A stretch of DNA of 46,373 bases from Rhodopirellula sp. (GCA_002698965.1 PAAT01000165.1:47085-93457); one strand, 5' to 3'; counted from the first letter of the stretch, positions 9,492 through 17,957 are shown. A program made the numbers and translations. The notes: generated by a model not told the origin, from the sequence alone.

Positions 9492-10775
9492 ATGAGCACT
9501 AAATCGAAGAATAAATTGCTCTGGTTACTGCTAGCGGTATGTGTTTTTCGTACGACGATTTTATTGATCTTGGGAGATCAGTTCTCAGCAAATTTGGAGC
9601 ACGATGTAGACCGCTATCTACATCTTGGTAAAACTCTCGCAGATTCTTCATCCTACCGACTGCACAATGAGCCCACTGCTTTTCGACCAATCCTTTACCC
9701 GTTGCTCATTGCCGCAGGCCTCAAGATAGGACTGGCGGCTAAAATCTGGGTGATGATCTTACATGTTGTGTTAGCCGTGGGAACGGTTTGGCTAACTTTC
9801 TGCTTAGGTAGACATATTAAAGATAAGAAGACCGGTTGGTTCGCCGGCATCTTAGTGATGATTGATCCAATTCTGTTACATCAATCAACCTGGATCATGA
9901 CTGAAACACTGGCAACATTTTTGGCGGTGCTCACGATGCTCCGAGTGGCCAAACTGCTGGAAAACCCCGGAGTACTAAACACTCTATTAGCGGCACTAAG
10001 CTTTTCACTAGCGGGATACTGTCGACCAACATTCTACGCGTATGCCCTGCTGACCCTAATCCTATTACTGCTGATTTTACAGACAAGTTTGCTAAAAAGA
10101 TTGATAACGAGTTTTGCGATTGGCAGTTTAATACTACTGACGCTGCTACCTTGGATTCATCGAAACTATGAATTGTTTGATAAGCCGATCCTTGCCACTA
10201 CTCATGGAGGATACACGCTTCTACTGGGTAATAATCCACTGTACTACCAACAACTAAATCAGGATGTATCCATATATTCTGCCGAAGAATTCGATGAAGG
10301 CGTACGGCGTTTTAATATTTCTGAAAATCCCGGATATGACTTTTGGTCAGCCGAAGCCTCTCTAAAACAACCCATTGTTAATCGAAACGAAGCCGAACGT
10401 GACAGCTTTACCTATGCCGTGGCCTTTCACCATATTAAAGAGAGGCCCGTAGATTTCGCGCTTAGCTGCCTCACTCGCGTGAAGGCATTTTGGACTCCTC
10501 TTCCCGCAGCAATGCCTGAGAGAAGTGACACGGAACGATACGTTATTGGTATTTGGTACGCTCTTATCTACCTGTTTGTACTTAATTTCACGCTATTTCA
10601 CTTTCGGCAATGGTTCCATTCAGGTCTGTTTGCCGGTTTTTGTATCGCTCTTTCTTTTACTCTGATTCATGCTGTTTTCTGGTCCAACATGCGAATGCGA
10701 GCACCGATTGTCCCGTTACTTTGTTTGGTCGCTGCCGTCTCGTTTCTAAGTCCCAAATCCGAGTCGGACACATAA
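9492..10775 (+). CDS. Glycosyltransferase family 39 (PMT/ArnT-like) membrane protein
   Basis: This is a 427-residue polytopic membrane protein with about nine to ten hydrophobic segments. Near the N-terminus it has the GT-C signature: an acidic first loop (LEHDVDRYLHLGKTLADSSSY, Asp at about residue 38) followed by FRPILYPLLIA, as in PMT/ArnT/RgtA-type transferases. MTETLATFL and the YCRPTFYAYALL helix also fit. These enzymes move a sugar from a polyprenyl-phosphate donor to lipid or protein on the outer face of the cytoplasmic membrane. Acceptor and sugar cannot be read from the sequence. It starts 8 bases after the DUF4159 gene and is probably co-transcribed with it. There is no strong Shine-Dalgarno sequence, which is common in planctomycetes. 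Confidence 0.8.
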   Translation: MSTKSKNKLLWLLLAVCVFRTTILLILGDQFSANLEHDVDRYLHLGKTLADSSSYRLHNEPTAFRPILYPLLIAAGLKIGLAAKIWVMILHVVLAVGTVWLTFCLGRHIKDKKTGWFAGILVMIDPILLHQSTWIMTETLATFLAVLTMLRVAKLLENPGVLNTLLAALSFSLAGYCRPTFYAYALLTLILLLLILQTSLLKRLITSFAIGSLILLTLLPWIHRNYELFDKPILATTHGGYTLLLGNNPLYYQQLNQDVSIYSAEEFDEGVRRFNISENPGYDFWSAEASLKQPIVNRNEAERDSFTYAVAFHHIKERPVDFALSCLTRVKAFWTPLPAAMPERSDTERYVIGIWYALIYLFVLNFTLFHFRQWFHSGLFAGFCIALSFTLIHAVFWSNMRMRAPIVPLLCLVAAVSFLSPKSESDT

Positions 10776-10785
10776 CTGATTCGCA

Positions 10786-10829
10786 TTGTTACAGACTGCG
10801 GAAATCCCTATAATTCTCGGAATTATAGG
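10786..10829 (+). promoter_or_regulatory. Candidate sigma70-type promoter with -10 inside a perfect inverted repeat
   Basis: TTGTTA (10786-10791) is followed after exactly 17 bases by a perfect TATAAT (10809-10814). The -10 hexamer sits in a 9-bp perfect inverted repeat, CCTATAATT (10807-10815) and AATTATAGG (10821-10829), separated by CTCGG. Transcription would start near 10821 and leave a leader of roughly 150 bases before the LptD-like start codon. The inverted repeat could be an operator overlapping the promoter or an RNA hairpin at the very 5' end. Only sequence pattern supports this. Confidence 0.5.
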
Positions 10830-10967
10830 TATCTCGGTGTCGTCAACAAGGATTGTTGGTGGACGCTATCAACATGCCTTGAATATTCCCTTGATCCGTG
10901 GCAAGGATGCCGATCTAAAATCGTGTTGCATCAGGCTCGTCCCAACTTCAAATCGTCTCTACTTGTT

Positions 10968-13900
10968 ATGTCAAGTTCAACTGACATAGTAAATATCGTT
11001 GCGCGGCTTGTTGTTATCACTGCCTTATTTTTGTTTGGCAGCCTCTCTAACAATCAGGTTCAAGCACAACAGATCGAATTTGCCGATCAGGATATTCAAA
11101 CACCAATACTGATCACTGGGCAGCAAGGGAACTTTTGGAATCAGGGGCATTACGAAATCTGGGAAGTAGAACAATGTGTCATTCGTCACGGGTTATTCTC
11201 TGCTACCAGTAATCGAGCGATCATCTGGATTGACCGAGCATCGGCATCGTCCAGAGCGCCCCACAAAGTGATCGCATATCTCGAGGGCTCAGACGTCGAA
11301 ATTCAACGGCAATCGATTAGGGGATTCGATCAACAGAACCAACCGATTCGTACCGAAAGTATCATTCAGGACAAGCAATGGATTGGTCGTCTTTACACAT
11401 TCACTAATGTTTCAATCAACATCCAGAATCAACAAAGAACGGGCCGTGCCCCATCCAGTCTATTTCAAAGAGCGAGTCAGGCGCGCCAAGAGATTGCACG
11501 ACGCTCTCTGCAGCAAGCTGATCCAAATGTACGCCCCGCAACCTTTCAGAGTTCCACTATCAATAGTGATGGAGCCGAAAATCGCAGCAACGAAGTATCG
11601 CTTGGTGATCATCGTTTAAAGATACAGGGCCGTAGTAATGTCGACTGGAGCTTACATATTGACAGCGCACCCGATGGCAGAGGAACAATAGCTGTCGCCA
11701 AGTCAGGTATCCGAGCGACGATCGAAGGATTTCAGGCTCCCGCTACTGGTGACTCAGGGGCAATGACAATAGAAACCGACAACATGGTGGTTTGGGGACC
11801 CGCCGTAGCCCAATTACAAGGCGGGGAAGTCACTGACAGAGATGCTCCACTGGAACTCTATTTAGAAGGAAACATTATTTTCCGACAGGGAGATCGGGTG
11901 ATCTATGCAGATCGTATGTATTACAACGTAACGGAAGAGTACGGAATGATTCTCAGTGCAGAGGTTCTAACTCCGGTCGCAGAGTACGAAGGGTTGCTAC
12001 GAGTCAAAGCGGATGTACTACAGCAGGTCAACAAACAGAAATTTCTGGCTTACGGAGCAGCCATTACCTCCAGTCGCATGGGGATTCCAACGTATTGGTT
12101 TCAATCCGATGAAATTGAAATCAACGATCAACTGGTAAAACAAATCGACCCTCTCACCGGCCAGCAACGACGTGACCCGAAAACAAACGAGCTAGTTTAT
12201 AACCATAACATCACCGCTGAAAGTCAAAACAACTTTCTGTTCGTAGGTGGCGTACCGATTTTCTACTGGCCCGTGATGGCAACTCGGCTTGATTCCCCAG
12301 CCTTTTATCTGGATCGTGTTCGCTTTAAAAGTGACCGAGTCTATGGTCAGCAGTTACTGATCGACTGGAATGCATTCCAATTGTTCAATGTGGAAGATCC
12401 ACCACAGAACACCAAGTGGTCACTCTCCGCCGATTTTATGAGCGAACGAGGCGTTGGTATCGGGACGCTATATGACTATCAGCGCGACGACATGTTTAAT
12501 CTTCCCGGTTTAGCTAAGGGGCTGTTTGACGCCTGGGGCCTACAAGACTCCGGACTCGATAATCTTGGGAGAGACCGACGGGCCCTGGATCCTGAAAAAG
12601 ATTTCCGAGGACGTATCTTTTGGAATCACCGTCAATTGCTTGGTGACGGTTACCAGTTAACAGGTGAGGTCGGTATCGTCTCTGATCGCAATTTCCTGGA
12701 ACAATATTACGAACGTGAGTGGGATGAAGATAAAGACCAAATCACCGGATTGGAACTCAAACGCATTACTGAGAATATGTCCTGGGGGATCGACACCAAT
12801 ATTCGCACCAACAATTTCCACACACAGACAGACTGGCTTCCTCGTTTCACTCATGACTGGCTCGGCAAATCTCTTTTTGCCGATCGTTTAACTTGGTATG
12901 AGCACACGCATGTTGGATATGCGAAACTCAAAACTGCCGATGCTCCGGACGACCCTGGCGAATTGGCTAAGTTTGATTTAATGGCCGGGGAAGAACAGCT
13001 CTACAATGGATTGCGCGCTGCCTCCCGACAGGAAATTGACATGCCGATGCAATGGGGGGCTGTCAAAGTTGTTCCTTACATGCTTGGTGAAGTGGCCTAC
13101 TGGGGCGAAGACATCAATCATCAATCAGCCACCAGGACGTACGGCCAACTTGGTCTCCGTGCGAACCTTCCAATGACTCGAACAGACCCGAATATTAAGA
13201 GCAAACTATTTAACGTCAACGGCGTCTCCCACAAAATCAACTGGACGATGGATGCCTACTGGGCTGACGCCAGTGAAGAAATGACGATGTTCCCGCGATA
13301 TGACGCCTTGGATGATGATGCTCAGGAACACTTCCGACGTCGATTCTTTTTTGACACCTTTGGAGGTCTGGCCGGACAAAATATCGGTGCCAAATGGGAT
13401 GAACGCTTTTTTGCCTATCGCACGAACATGCAAGGATTAGTGACCTCTCCCGCCACAGAAATTGCGGATGATACCATGGCCTTTCGACTGGCCACCGAAC
13501 AACGTTGGCAAACTAAACGTGGGCTGCCAGGCAAAGAACACATCGTCGACTGGATGGTGCTACATGCTCAAATGGTTCTCTTCCCGGATAGGGACGATAA
13601 TCATGGACAGCATGCAGGGTTATTCGATTACGATTATCGGTGGCATGTTGGTGATCGATTCACCGTGCTATCCGATGGCTATTTTGACTTCTTCAATGAA
13701 GGCTTGAGAACCGCCAGCGTGGGCGGTGTTATTAGTCGACCCGATACAGGGCGATTCTATCTGGGTTACCGCATGATTGATGGACCTATCTCCAGTCATA
13801 TTGTGAACGCAGCACTAAGTTATAAAATGAGTCAGAAGTGGATTGGCATTTTAGGCTCCTCTTTTGACCTCGGCGACTCCGGAAATATTGGGCAAAGTCT

Positions 13901-14075
13901 GTCGATGGTTCGTATTGGCGAGTCATTGCTGATACGCGTTGGAGTCAATTATGATGAAAGCCGTGACAATTTCGGAGTTCAACTCTCGGTCGAACCGCGA
14001 TTCCTCGCCAACAGCCGTATTGCTCGTCGTACCGGGGTAGATATTCGACCATCGGGTGCATACGGTTTTGAGTAA
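10968..14075 (+). CDS. LptD/OstA-like outer-membrane protein
   Basis: The preferred start is the ATG at 10968, because it gives a clean signal peptide (MSSSTDIVNIVARL..., cleavage after VQAQ-type AxA near residue 35); an upstream in-frame GTG at 10923 would add 15 charged residues. The mature protein of about 1,000 residues has an OstA/LptA-like jellyroll region (about 210-420), with EGNIIFRQGDRVIYADRMYYNVTEEYG-type strands that describe a layer built on unusual lipid carriers. A short VGGVPIFYWPVMA motif follows, typical of the junction to the LptD barrel. The remainder (about 440-1035) alternates aromatic and polar residues like a large beta-barrel. LptD inserts lipopolysaccharide into the outer leaflet of the outer membrane. 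No LptE gene is adjacent. The barrel is long for LptD and diverged, so another outer-membrane export role is possible. Confidence 0.75.
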   Translation: MSSSTDIVNIVARLVVITALFLFGSLSNNQVQAQQIEFADQDIQTPILITGQQGNFWNQGHYEIWEVEQCVIRHGLFSATSNRAIIWIDRASASSRAPHKVIAYLEGSDVEIQRQSIRGFDQQNQPIRTESIIQDKQWIGRLYTFTNVSINIQNQQRTGRAPSSLFQRASQARQEIARRSLQQADPNVRPATFQSSTINSDGAENRSNEVSLGDHRLKIQGRSNVDWSLHIDSAPDGRGTIAVAKSGIRATIEGFQAPATGDSGAMTIETDNMVVWGPAVAQLQGGEVTDRDAPLELYLEGNIIFRQGDRVIYADRMYYNVTEEYGMILSAEVLTPVAEYEGLLRVKADVLQQVNKQKFLAYGAAITSSRMGIPTYWFQSDEIEINDQLVKQIDPLTGQQRRDPKTNELVYNHNITAESQNNFLFVGGVPIFYWPVMATRLDSPAFYLDRVRFKSDRVYGQQLLIDWNAFQLFNVEDPPQNTKWSLSADFMSERGVGIGTLYDYQRDDMFNLPGLAKGLFDAWGLQDSGLDNLGRDRRALDPEKDFRGRIFWNHRQLLGDGYQLTGEVGIVSDRNFLEQYYEREWDEDKDQITGLELKRITENMSWGIDTNIRTNNFHTQTDWLPRFTHDWLGKSLFADRLTWYEHTHVGYAKLKTADAPDDPGELAKFDLMAGEEQLYNGLRAASRQEIDMPMQWGAVKVVPYMLGEVAYWGEDINHQSATRTYGQLGLRANLPMTRTDPNIKSKLFNVNGVSHKINWTMDAYWADASEEMTMFPRYDALDDDAQEHFRRRFFFDTFGGLAGQNIGAKWDERFFAYRTNMQGLVTSPATEIADDTMAFRLATEQRWQTKRGLPGKEHIVDWMVLHAQMVLFPDRDDNHGQHAGLFDYDYRWHVGDRFTVLSDGYFDFFNEGLRTASVGGVISRPDTGRFYLGYRMIDGPISSHIVNAALSYKMSQKWIGILGSSFDLGDSGNIGQSLSMVRIGESLLIRVGVNYDESRDNFGVQLSVEPRFLANSRIARRTGVDIRPSGAYGFE

Positions 14076-14123
14076 ACTGTTGGCAGGAGTACTGAGCCAG
14101 TTTTCGTACAACGAGTAATATCA

Positions 14124-15155
14124 ATGCAACGATTTCCAAAACGAATTACAATTTTCGTACTTTTCCTGCTAACTGCCAGCCTGATGGACTCCGTTCTGGA
14201 TGCCGCCCCACGGCGACCCAAATACACTCGCCCGAAACCAAAACGCAACGACACGCTTGTGGTAGATGCAAAGCCCCGAAAGCCTGTGGGGCCACGTAAA
14301 ACAGTGGCCGTCTGGCCTAAATACCAACCAGGATTCAAATTCCCGGGGGTGGATGAATTAGTCATCGATGAACTCGTAAATTCCGAAGCATTTACTGTGG
14401 TTGAACGCCTCAACATCCAGGCATTGGAGACCGAAGCCAACATGTTCGAAAATGTTCGGCACATCGGAGCACAACTGATCTTTGAAGTTGTGGTGACCGA
14501 TGTAGCTCAGCGAACGAGCCAGGGATTACAATTTGGATTAGGTGAACTGGGTCTCGGAGGAGATGGCTTTGACGTACTCGTTGGCACAAGCCGCACAACA
14601 GCCCGAGCAACCGTTCTGATACGCGTGATCGAAACTAGTTCCGGCAAGATTCTTGCTTCGCAGCGATCTGATGGAACCTCTGTGGGTTCAGGATTAAACC
14701 TGGGTTTTGCTTATCAGGATGCCAAGCCAAACAAATTGGAAGGCTTCGATATCAATTTTGGAAAGATCGAAGACACCTCCGTTGGCAAGGCAGTTGCTAA
14801 AGCCGTCAAGCTAGCAGTCACTCGCACCGCAAATAAAGTGAACTCTCATCCCTGGGAAGCTCGGGTAGCCGATTTGGATGCCGAGTTTGTTTACTTAAAC
14901 GCGGGTACCAATGCGGGGCTAACGGTAGGCTCCCAACTTCTCTGTAACAAATTGGGTAAGACTATTTCAGATCCACAAACAGGGGAAGTGTTGGATGTCG
15001 TAACAATCCCAGTCTGTATGTTGGAAGTGGTCAGTATTAAAGAAAGAATCGCCGTCTGCAAGATCATGGACGGCGGAGATGCGTCAGCTATCGAGAAGAA
15101 TATGATCGTCACTCTAAAAAACAACGAGTCACCCGATAGGAACATTATTCCATGA
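14124..15155 (+). CDS. CsgG-family secreted protein without lipobox
   Basis: The 343-residue product has a signal peptide (cleavage probably after VLDA, residue about 28) and a short basic Pro-rich linker. The CsgG/curli-assembly domain begins with KTVAVWPKY, continues with a VDELVIDELVNSEAFTVVERLNIQALETEA helix-strand segment and includes the usual central part (DVLVGTSRTTARATVLIRVIETSSGKILAS). Escherichia coli CsgG is an outer-membrane lipoprotein that forms a secretion pore; here no Cys follows the signal peptide, so lipid anchoring is not predicted. A C-terminal extension (about 245-343) resembles the FlgT-C/SH3-like tail of planctomycete CsgG-like proteins (LNAGTNAGLTVGSQLL). It lies 48 bases after the LptD-like gene and overlaps the next gene by 4 bases. 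No curli subunit gene is present. Confidence 0.75.
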   Translation: MQRFPKRITIFVLFLLTASLMDSVLDAAPRRPKYTRPKPKRNDTLVVDAKPRKPVGPRKTVAVWPKYQPGFKFPGVDELVIDELVNSEAFTVVERLNIQALETEANMFENVRHIGAQLIFEVVVTDVAQRTSQGLQFGLGELGLGGDGFDVLVGTSRTTARATVLIRVIETSSGKILASQRSDGTSVGSGLNLGFAYQDAKPNKLEGFDINFGKIEDTSVGKAVAKAVKLAVTRTANKVNSHPWEARVADLDAEFVYLNAGTNAGLTVGSQLLCNKLGKTISDPQTGEVLDVVTIPVCMLEVVSIKERIAVCKIMDGGDASAIEKNMIVTLKNNESPDRNIIP

Positions 15156-15649
15156 CAACGCTACGAATTACAGGTCTGGTTGCCAGTGAATTATCACTGG
15201 CCTTTGACGAATTTGGCCAGGTACCCACAGAACATCAGATAGATGATATTGCTGCAGTTATGTCCGGGCGTGATGGTCAGGCGATCACCCTTCAGGGTCT
15301 GGTGGCCTTATGCCAGCCTTCTGAAGAGGCTCAGTATCTAGGACTCCACGGAAGCCTGGATAATTTCCATGCAAGCATTCCTCTGGATGCCGTGTTAGAT
15401 CGCGGGCTAATTCAATATGCCAAAGATGGTCGGGCACTCGATGTAAAGGCCGGTGGCCCCTATCGATTCCTGATCCCTGATCATGCTGCCTGTAACACCG
15501 ATGATATTGATGAATGTGCAAATGTTAAATTTCTCGATCATATCGAATTTACAGCAACACGCGGATTCGATAACCGTCCTGAAGATGAAGATGAACACGC
15601 CGCATTGCATGCTAAAGAACACGGACACGATCACGATCACGAGCATTAA
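15152..15649 (+). CDS. Small protein resembling an oxidoreductase molybdopterin-binding domain, His-rich tail
   Basis: The start codon overlaps the csgG-like stop as ATGA, so translation is probably coupled. The 165-residue protein lacks a signal peptide. Strands such as LRITGLVASELSLAFDEF, the ITLQGLVALC segment and AGGPYRFLIPDH...CANVKFLDHIEFT resemble the sulfite-oxidase/YedY molybdopterin domain, in which GPYRxxxP...NVKWIxxIEF lies near the end. The catalytic Cys context of true sulfite oxidases is not evident and the protein is shorter than that family, so enzymatic activity is uncertain. The last 18 residues are almost entirely His, Asp, Glu and Ala (HGHDHDHEH), a likely metal-binding tail. 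It is the last gene before a terminator. Confidence 0.6.
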   Translation: MTTLRITGLVASELSLAFDEFGQVPTEHQIDDIAAVMSGRDGQAITLQGLVALCQPSEEAQYLGLHGSLDNFHASIPLDAVLDRGLIQYAKDGRALDVKAGGPYRFLIPDHAACNTDDIDECANVKFLDHIEFTATRGFDNRPEDEDEHAALHAKEHGHDHDHEH

Positions 15650-15750
15650 TCTCTTTCTGGTGGAAATCTATCCAACATCGTCGGAGAGAAGGACTCATCC
15701 GAAAAGTTGCGTTGTGGCGCAATCGGGATCACCAAAGCACCCAACATAGA

Positions 15751-15790
15751 ATAAGCCTCCGAAACAACGGAGGCTTATATAAACTTTTTA
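15751..15790 (+). terminator. Intrinsic terminator of the 7154-15649 block
   Basis: A perfect 11-bp stem, ATAAGCCTCCG (15751-15761) and CGGAGGCTTAT (15768-15778), closes a 6-base AAACAA loop. A run of five T at 15785-15789 follows on the plus strand. It lies about 100 bases after the small molybdopterin-like gene and just downstream, in its own direction, of rplU on the other strand. The minus-strand side has no T-run, so it is a better terminator for the plus strand. Confidence 0.8.
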
Positions 15791-15809
15791 GATCTGATGC
15801 CTGGCAAGC

Positions 15810-16121
15810 TTAGCCTGAGATCTTAGATACACGAATACGAGTGTACCGTTGACGGTGACCGGTACGACGTTTTGAATCTTTACGCCGACGGAATTTCTGC
15901 ACGTAGATTTTGTCACCTTTAACTTCCGCAAGAACTTCAGCCGTCACGGAAGCGCCTTCAACGACAGGCTGACCGACCTTTACTCCATCATCACCTGATA
16001 CAGCCAAAACCTGATCAAAAGTGATTTCGTCACCAGAGCCTGCATCTCGCAGATCAATATCCAGTTCCTGACCTTCTTCTACTTTGTACTGACGTCCACC
16101 GTCGGCAATGATTGCGTACAT
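15810..16121 (-). CDS. rplU: 50S ribosomal protein L21
   Basis: The ATG at 16121 gives a 103-residue protein starting MYAIIADGGRQYKVEEGQELDID, the standard L21 beginning. A longer in-frame reading to 16211 adds 30 residues not found in the family and is rejected. The body has the L21 beta-barrel (FDQVLAVSGDDGVKVGQPVVEGASVTAEV) and the rRNA-binding basic end KFRRRKDSKRRTGHRQRYTRIRVSKI. L21 binds 23S rRNA in the large subunit. It follows the ribonuclease E/G gene, a common pairing (rng/rne-rplU-rpmA), but rpmA (L27), usually next, is absent: the next gene is convergent. The 240-base gap to rng contains a strong hairpin that may act as leader or attenuator. Confidence 0.97.
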   Translation of the reverse strand: MYAIIADGGRQYKVEEGQELDIDLRDAGSGDEITFDQVLAVSGDDGVKVGQPVVEGASVTAEVLAEVKGDKIYVQKFRRRKDSKRRTGHRQRYTRIRVSKISG

Positions 16122-16285
16122 GGTATTTATCTGTGTTGAATAAACGGTTAACAGTTTTTGTTTTTCTAAAAGTTTCAGCGAAAGCTTTAATAATCTCGCT
16201 GAGACAGTCACCCATTCTCAGGTGATCGTACTCAACAGCTTCGTTAAAACATACCTAGCGAACTATTAAAAATATCTCAAAACCC

Positions 16286-16337
16286 AGACTTCGTCGAGGG
16301 GCTAACTTGGGAATCCCCTCAACTTTCCACGAAGTCT
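16286..16337 (-). promoter_or_regulatory. Structured element in the rplU leader / rng-rplU gap
   Basis: A nested hairpin spans 52 bases. The outer 9-bp arms AGACTTCGT (16286-16294) and ACGAAGTCT (16329-16337) pair perfectly, and inner 6-bp arms GAGGGG (16296-16301) and CCCCTC (16315-16320) also pair perfectly around a 13-base loop. On the minus strand the element is followed by T-rich sequence (TGGGTTTT, then a TTTTT run near 16271), so it could be a rng terminator, an attenuator, or a leader that L21 or the ribosome recognises. It lies about 165 bases before the rplU start. L21 leader elements are known in Firmicutes; identity with those is not claimed. Confidence 0.55.
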
Positions 16338-16361
16338 ATCGCCGACTTATAATCTCAAATA

Positions 16362-17957
16362 CTAGACTTTGACATGTTTTCCATCTGAATTACGGAAGTC
16401 CATCTCAAGATGTTCCGGGTACAATCCTTCGTTACTCAGAACCTGGACGACCATACCTCCTTCTTCTTCAAGTTTCATGATTTCGCGTCGTTTCTTATTA
16501 TTCAGATAAGCTGCAACACTCTCATGAACTCGAACAGTAACCCTAGCTATTTGTTTTCGTCGACAGGCTAGCATCAACTTACGAACCACTTCAATCGCCA
16601 TACTTTCCGCAGTCTTCACAAGACCTCGACCACCACAACAAGGGCAATCATCGTAGACACTACGTTTTAAACTAGGACGAATTCGCTGCCGCGTCATCTC
16701 AATTAATCCAAACGGACTGGTTCGCAGGATTTTTGTACGAGCACGATCGCGCCCCATGGCATCACGCAAAGCCCGTTCCACGCCCCGACGATGTCTCTCT
16801 TTGCGCATATCAATAAAGTCATTAACAATCACACCGCCAAGGTCACGCAATCGTAGCTGTCGAGCAATTTCTTTCGCGGCCTGCAGATTCATCTGATAGG
16901 CCGTTTCTTCCGCATCGGCATCCGTCTTTCGGAAATTACCACTATTCACGTCAATAGCGACCAGAGCTTCGGTGGGATCGATCACAATCGACCCACCTTC
17001 TTTTAGAGGCACTTCCCGCTTGTAGATCCGGGCGATCTCATCTTCCAACTTGTACTTATGAAAGATTGGCCGTGTCTTATCGTAGTACTCTAAACGATCT
17101 GCAAATTTAGGCATCACCATTTCGAGGAAATCTTTGGCGCGTTTATAAGCATCTTCCTCATCAATATAGATAGCATCCATTTCACCACTCACAGTATCAC
17201 GGATCGTCCGAATGATAATGTCACTCTCTTCGTAGATATCTGTCGGTGCCTGAGACTTCTTCAGTCGACGGACAATCGCTTTCCACAGTCGAATTAGGTA
17301 CGCCATATCACGGGACAATTCCTTTTTATTTCGCCCCATTCCTGCAGTTCGAACAATAAACCCCAGACCTTCGGGAGGATCTATGTCAACCAGAATATCA
17401 CGCAACTTTCGCCGTTGTTTATCATCTTCAATCTTACGGGAAACTCCAATGCGCCCCAATGAAGGCATCAGCACCAGATAACGTCCGGGGATGCTGAGAT
17501 AGGTTGACAGTGTTGGTCCTTTCGTCCCAATACCTTCTTTAATCACCTGAACGACGACCTCGTCGCCCTTTTTAAAGATCTCTTGAATCGGAGGCTTAAC
17601 ACGAGGACGGCCACCATTCCAATGACGCTTGCGGCCTCGGCCACGCTGTGGCCGGCGATGAACTGCCAACGCTTTATTCTGTTCTTCGACGGGTACATTC
17701 GGGTCATAACCACCTTGACGATAGTACTGAGGTTCCACGTCACTAATATGAAGAAAGCCATTACGCCCTACTCCAAAATCGACAAAAGCTGCCTGAATCC
17801 CAGGCTCTAGGTTGACTACCTTTCCCTTATAGATATTACCTACGTAGTTATCCTGACTGGCACGTTCCACATGTAGTTCTTCAAGCTGTCCATCTTCGAT
17901 GACTGCTACCCGACATTCCTCGGGCTGAGCTACATTGATTATCATTTCTTTTTTCAT
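16362..17957 (-). CDS. rng: Ribonuclease E/G family protein
   Basis: The 531-residue protein is the catalytic core of RNase E/G, which cleaves single-stranded RNA in mRNA decay and rRNA/tRNA processing. The S1 domain (about 35-165) begins NYVGNIYKGKVVNLEPGIQAAFVDFG. It carries a basic Gly/Arg-rich insertion at about 95-120 (RRPQRGRGRKRHWNGGRPR). The metal-binding catalytic aspartates are in VAIDVNSG (D336) and IVNDFIDM (D380). The zinc-link is DDCPCCGGRG (C438 and C441). The long C-terminal scaffold of E. coli RNase E is missing, so rng is the better name. An internal ATG four codons downstream (MIINVAQ) is an alternative start. It is 50 bases after ptsI and 240 bases before rplU. Confidence 0.95.
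   Translation of the reverse strand: MKKEMIINVAQPEECRVAVIEDGQLEELHVERASQDNYVGNIYKGKVVNLEPGIQAAFVDFGVGRNGFLHISDVEPQYYRQGGYDPNVPVEEQNKALAVHRRPQRGRGRKRHWNGGRPRVKPPIQEIFKKGDEVVVQVIKEGIGTKGPTLSTYLSIPGRYLVLMPSLGRIGVSRKIEDDKQRRKLRDILVDIDPPEGLGFIVRTAGMGRNKKELSRDMAYLIRLWKAIVRRLKKSQAPTDIYEESDIIIRTIRDTVSGEMDAIYIDEEDAYKRAKDFLEMVMPKFADRLEYYDKTRPIFHKYKLEDEIARIYKREVPLKEGGSIVIDPTEALVAIDVNSGNFRKTDADAEETAYQMNLQAAKEIARQLRLRDLGGVIVNDFIDMRKERHRRGVERALRDAMGRDRARTKILRTSPFGLIEMTRQRIRPSLKRSVYDDCPCCGGRGLVKTAESMAIEVVRKLMLACRRKQIARVTVRVHESVAAYLNNKKRREIMKLEEEGGMVVQVLSNEGLYPEHLEMDFRNSDGKHVKV

Noticed and set aside
9014..9499. Long antisense open frame (161 codons) opposite the end of the DUF4159 gene
   Set aside because: It lies fully opposite a gene with clear domains, has no recognisable motif and a biased composition typical of a shadow frame.
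10923..10967. GTG start 15 codons upstream for the LptD-like protein
   Set aside because: It would put charged residues before an otherwise regular signal peptide; the ATG at 10968 fits better.
13979..14464. Antisense open frame (161 codons) over the LptD-like/CsgG-like junction
   Set aside because: It spans two well-supported genes on the other strand, is Ser/Arg/Thr-rich without a fold signature, and has no gene context.
16122..16211. 30-residue N-terminal extension of L21
   Set aside because: L21 proteins begin MYAII; the extra residues do not belong to the family.
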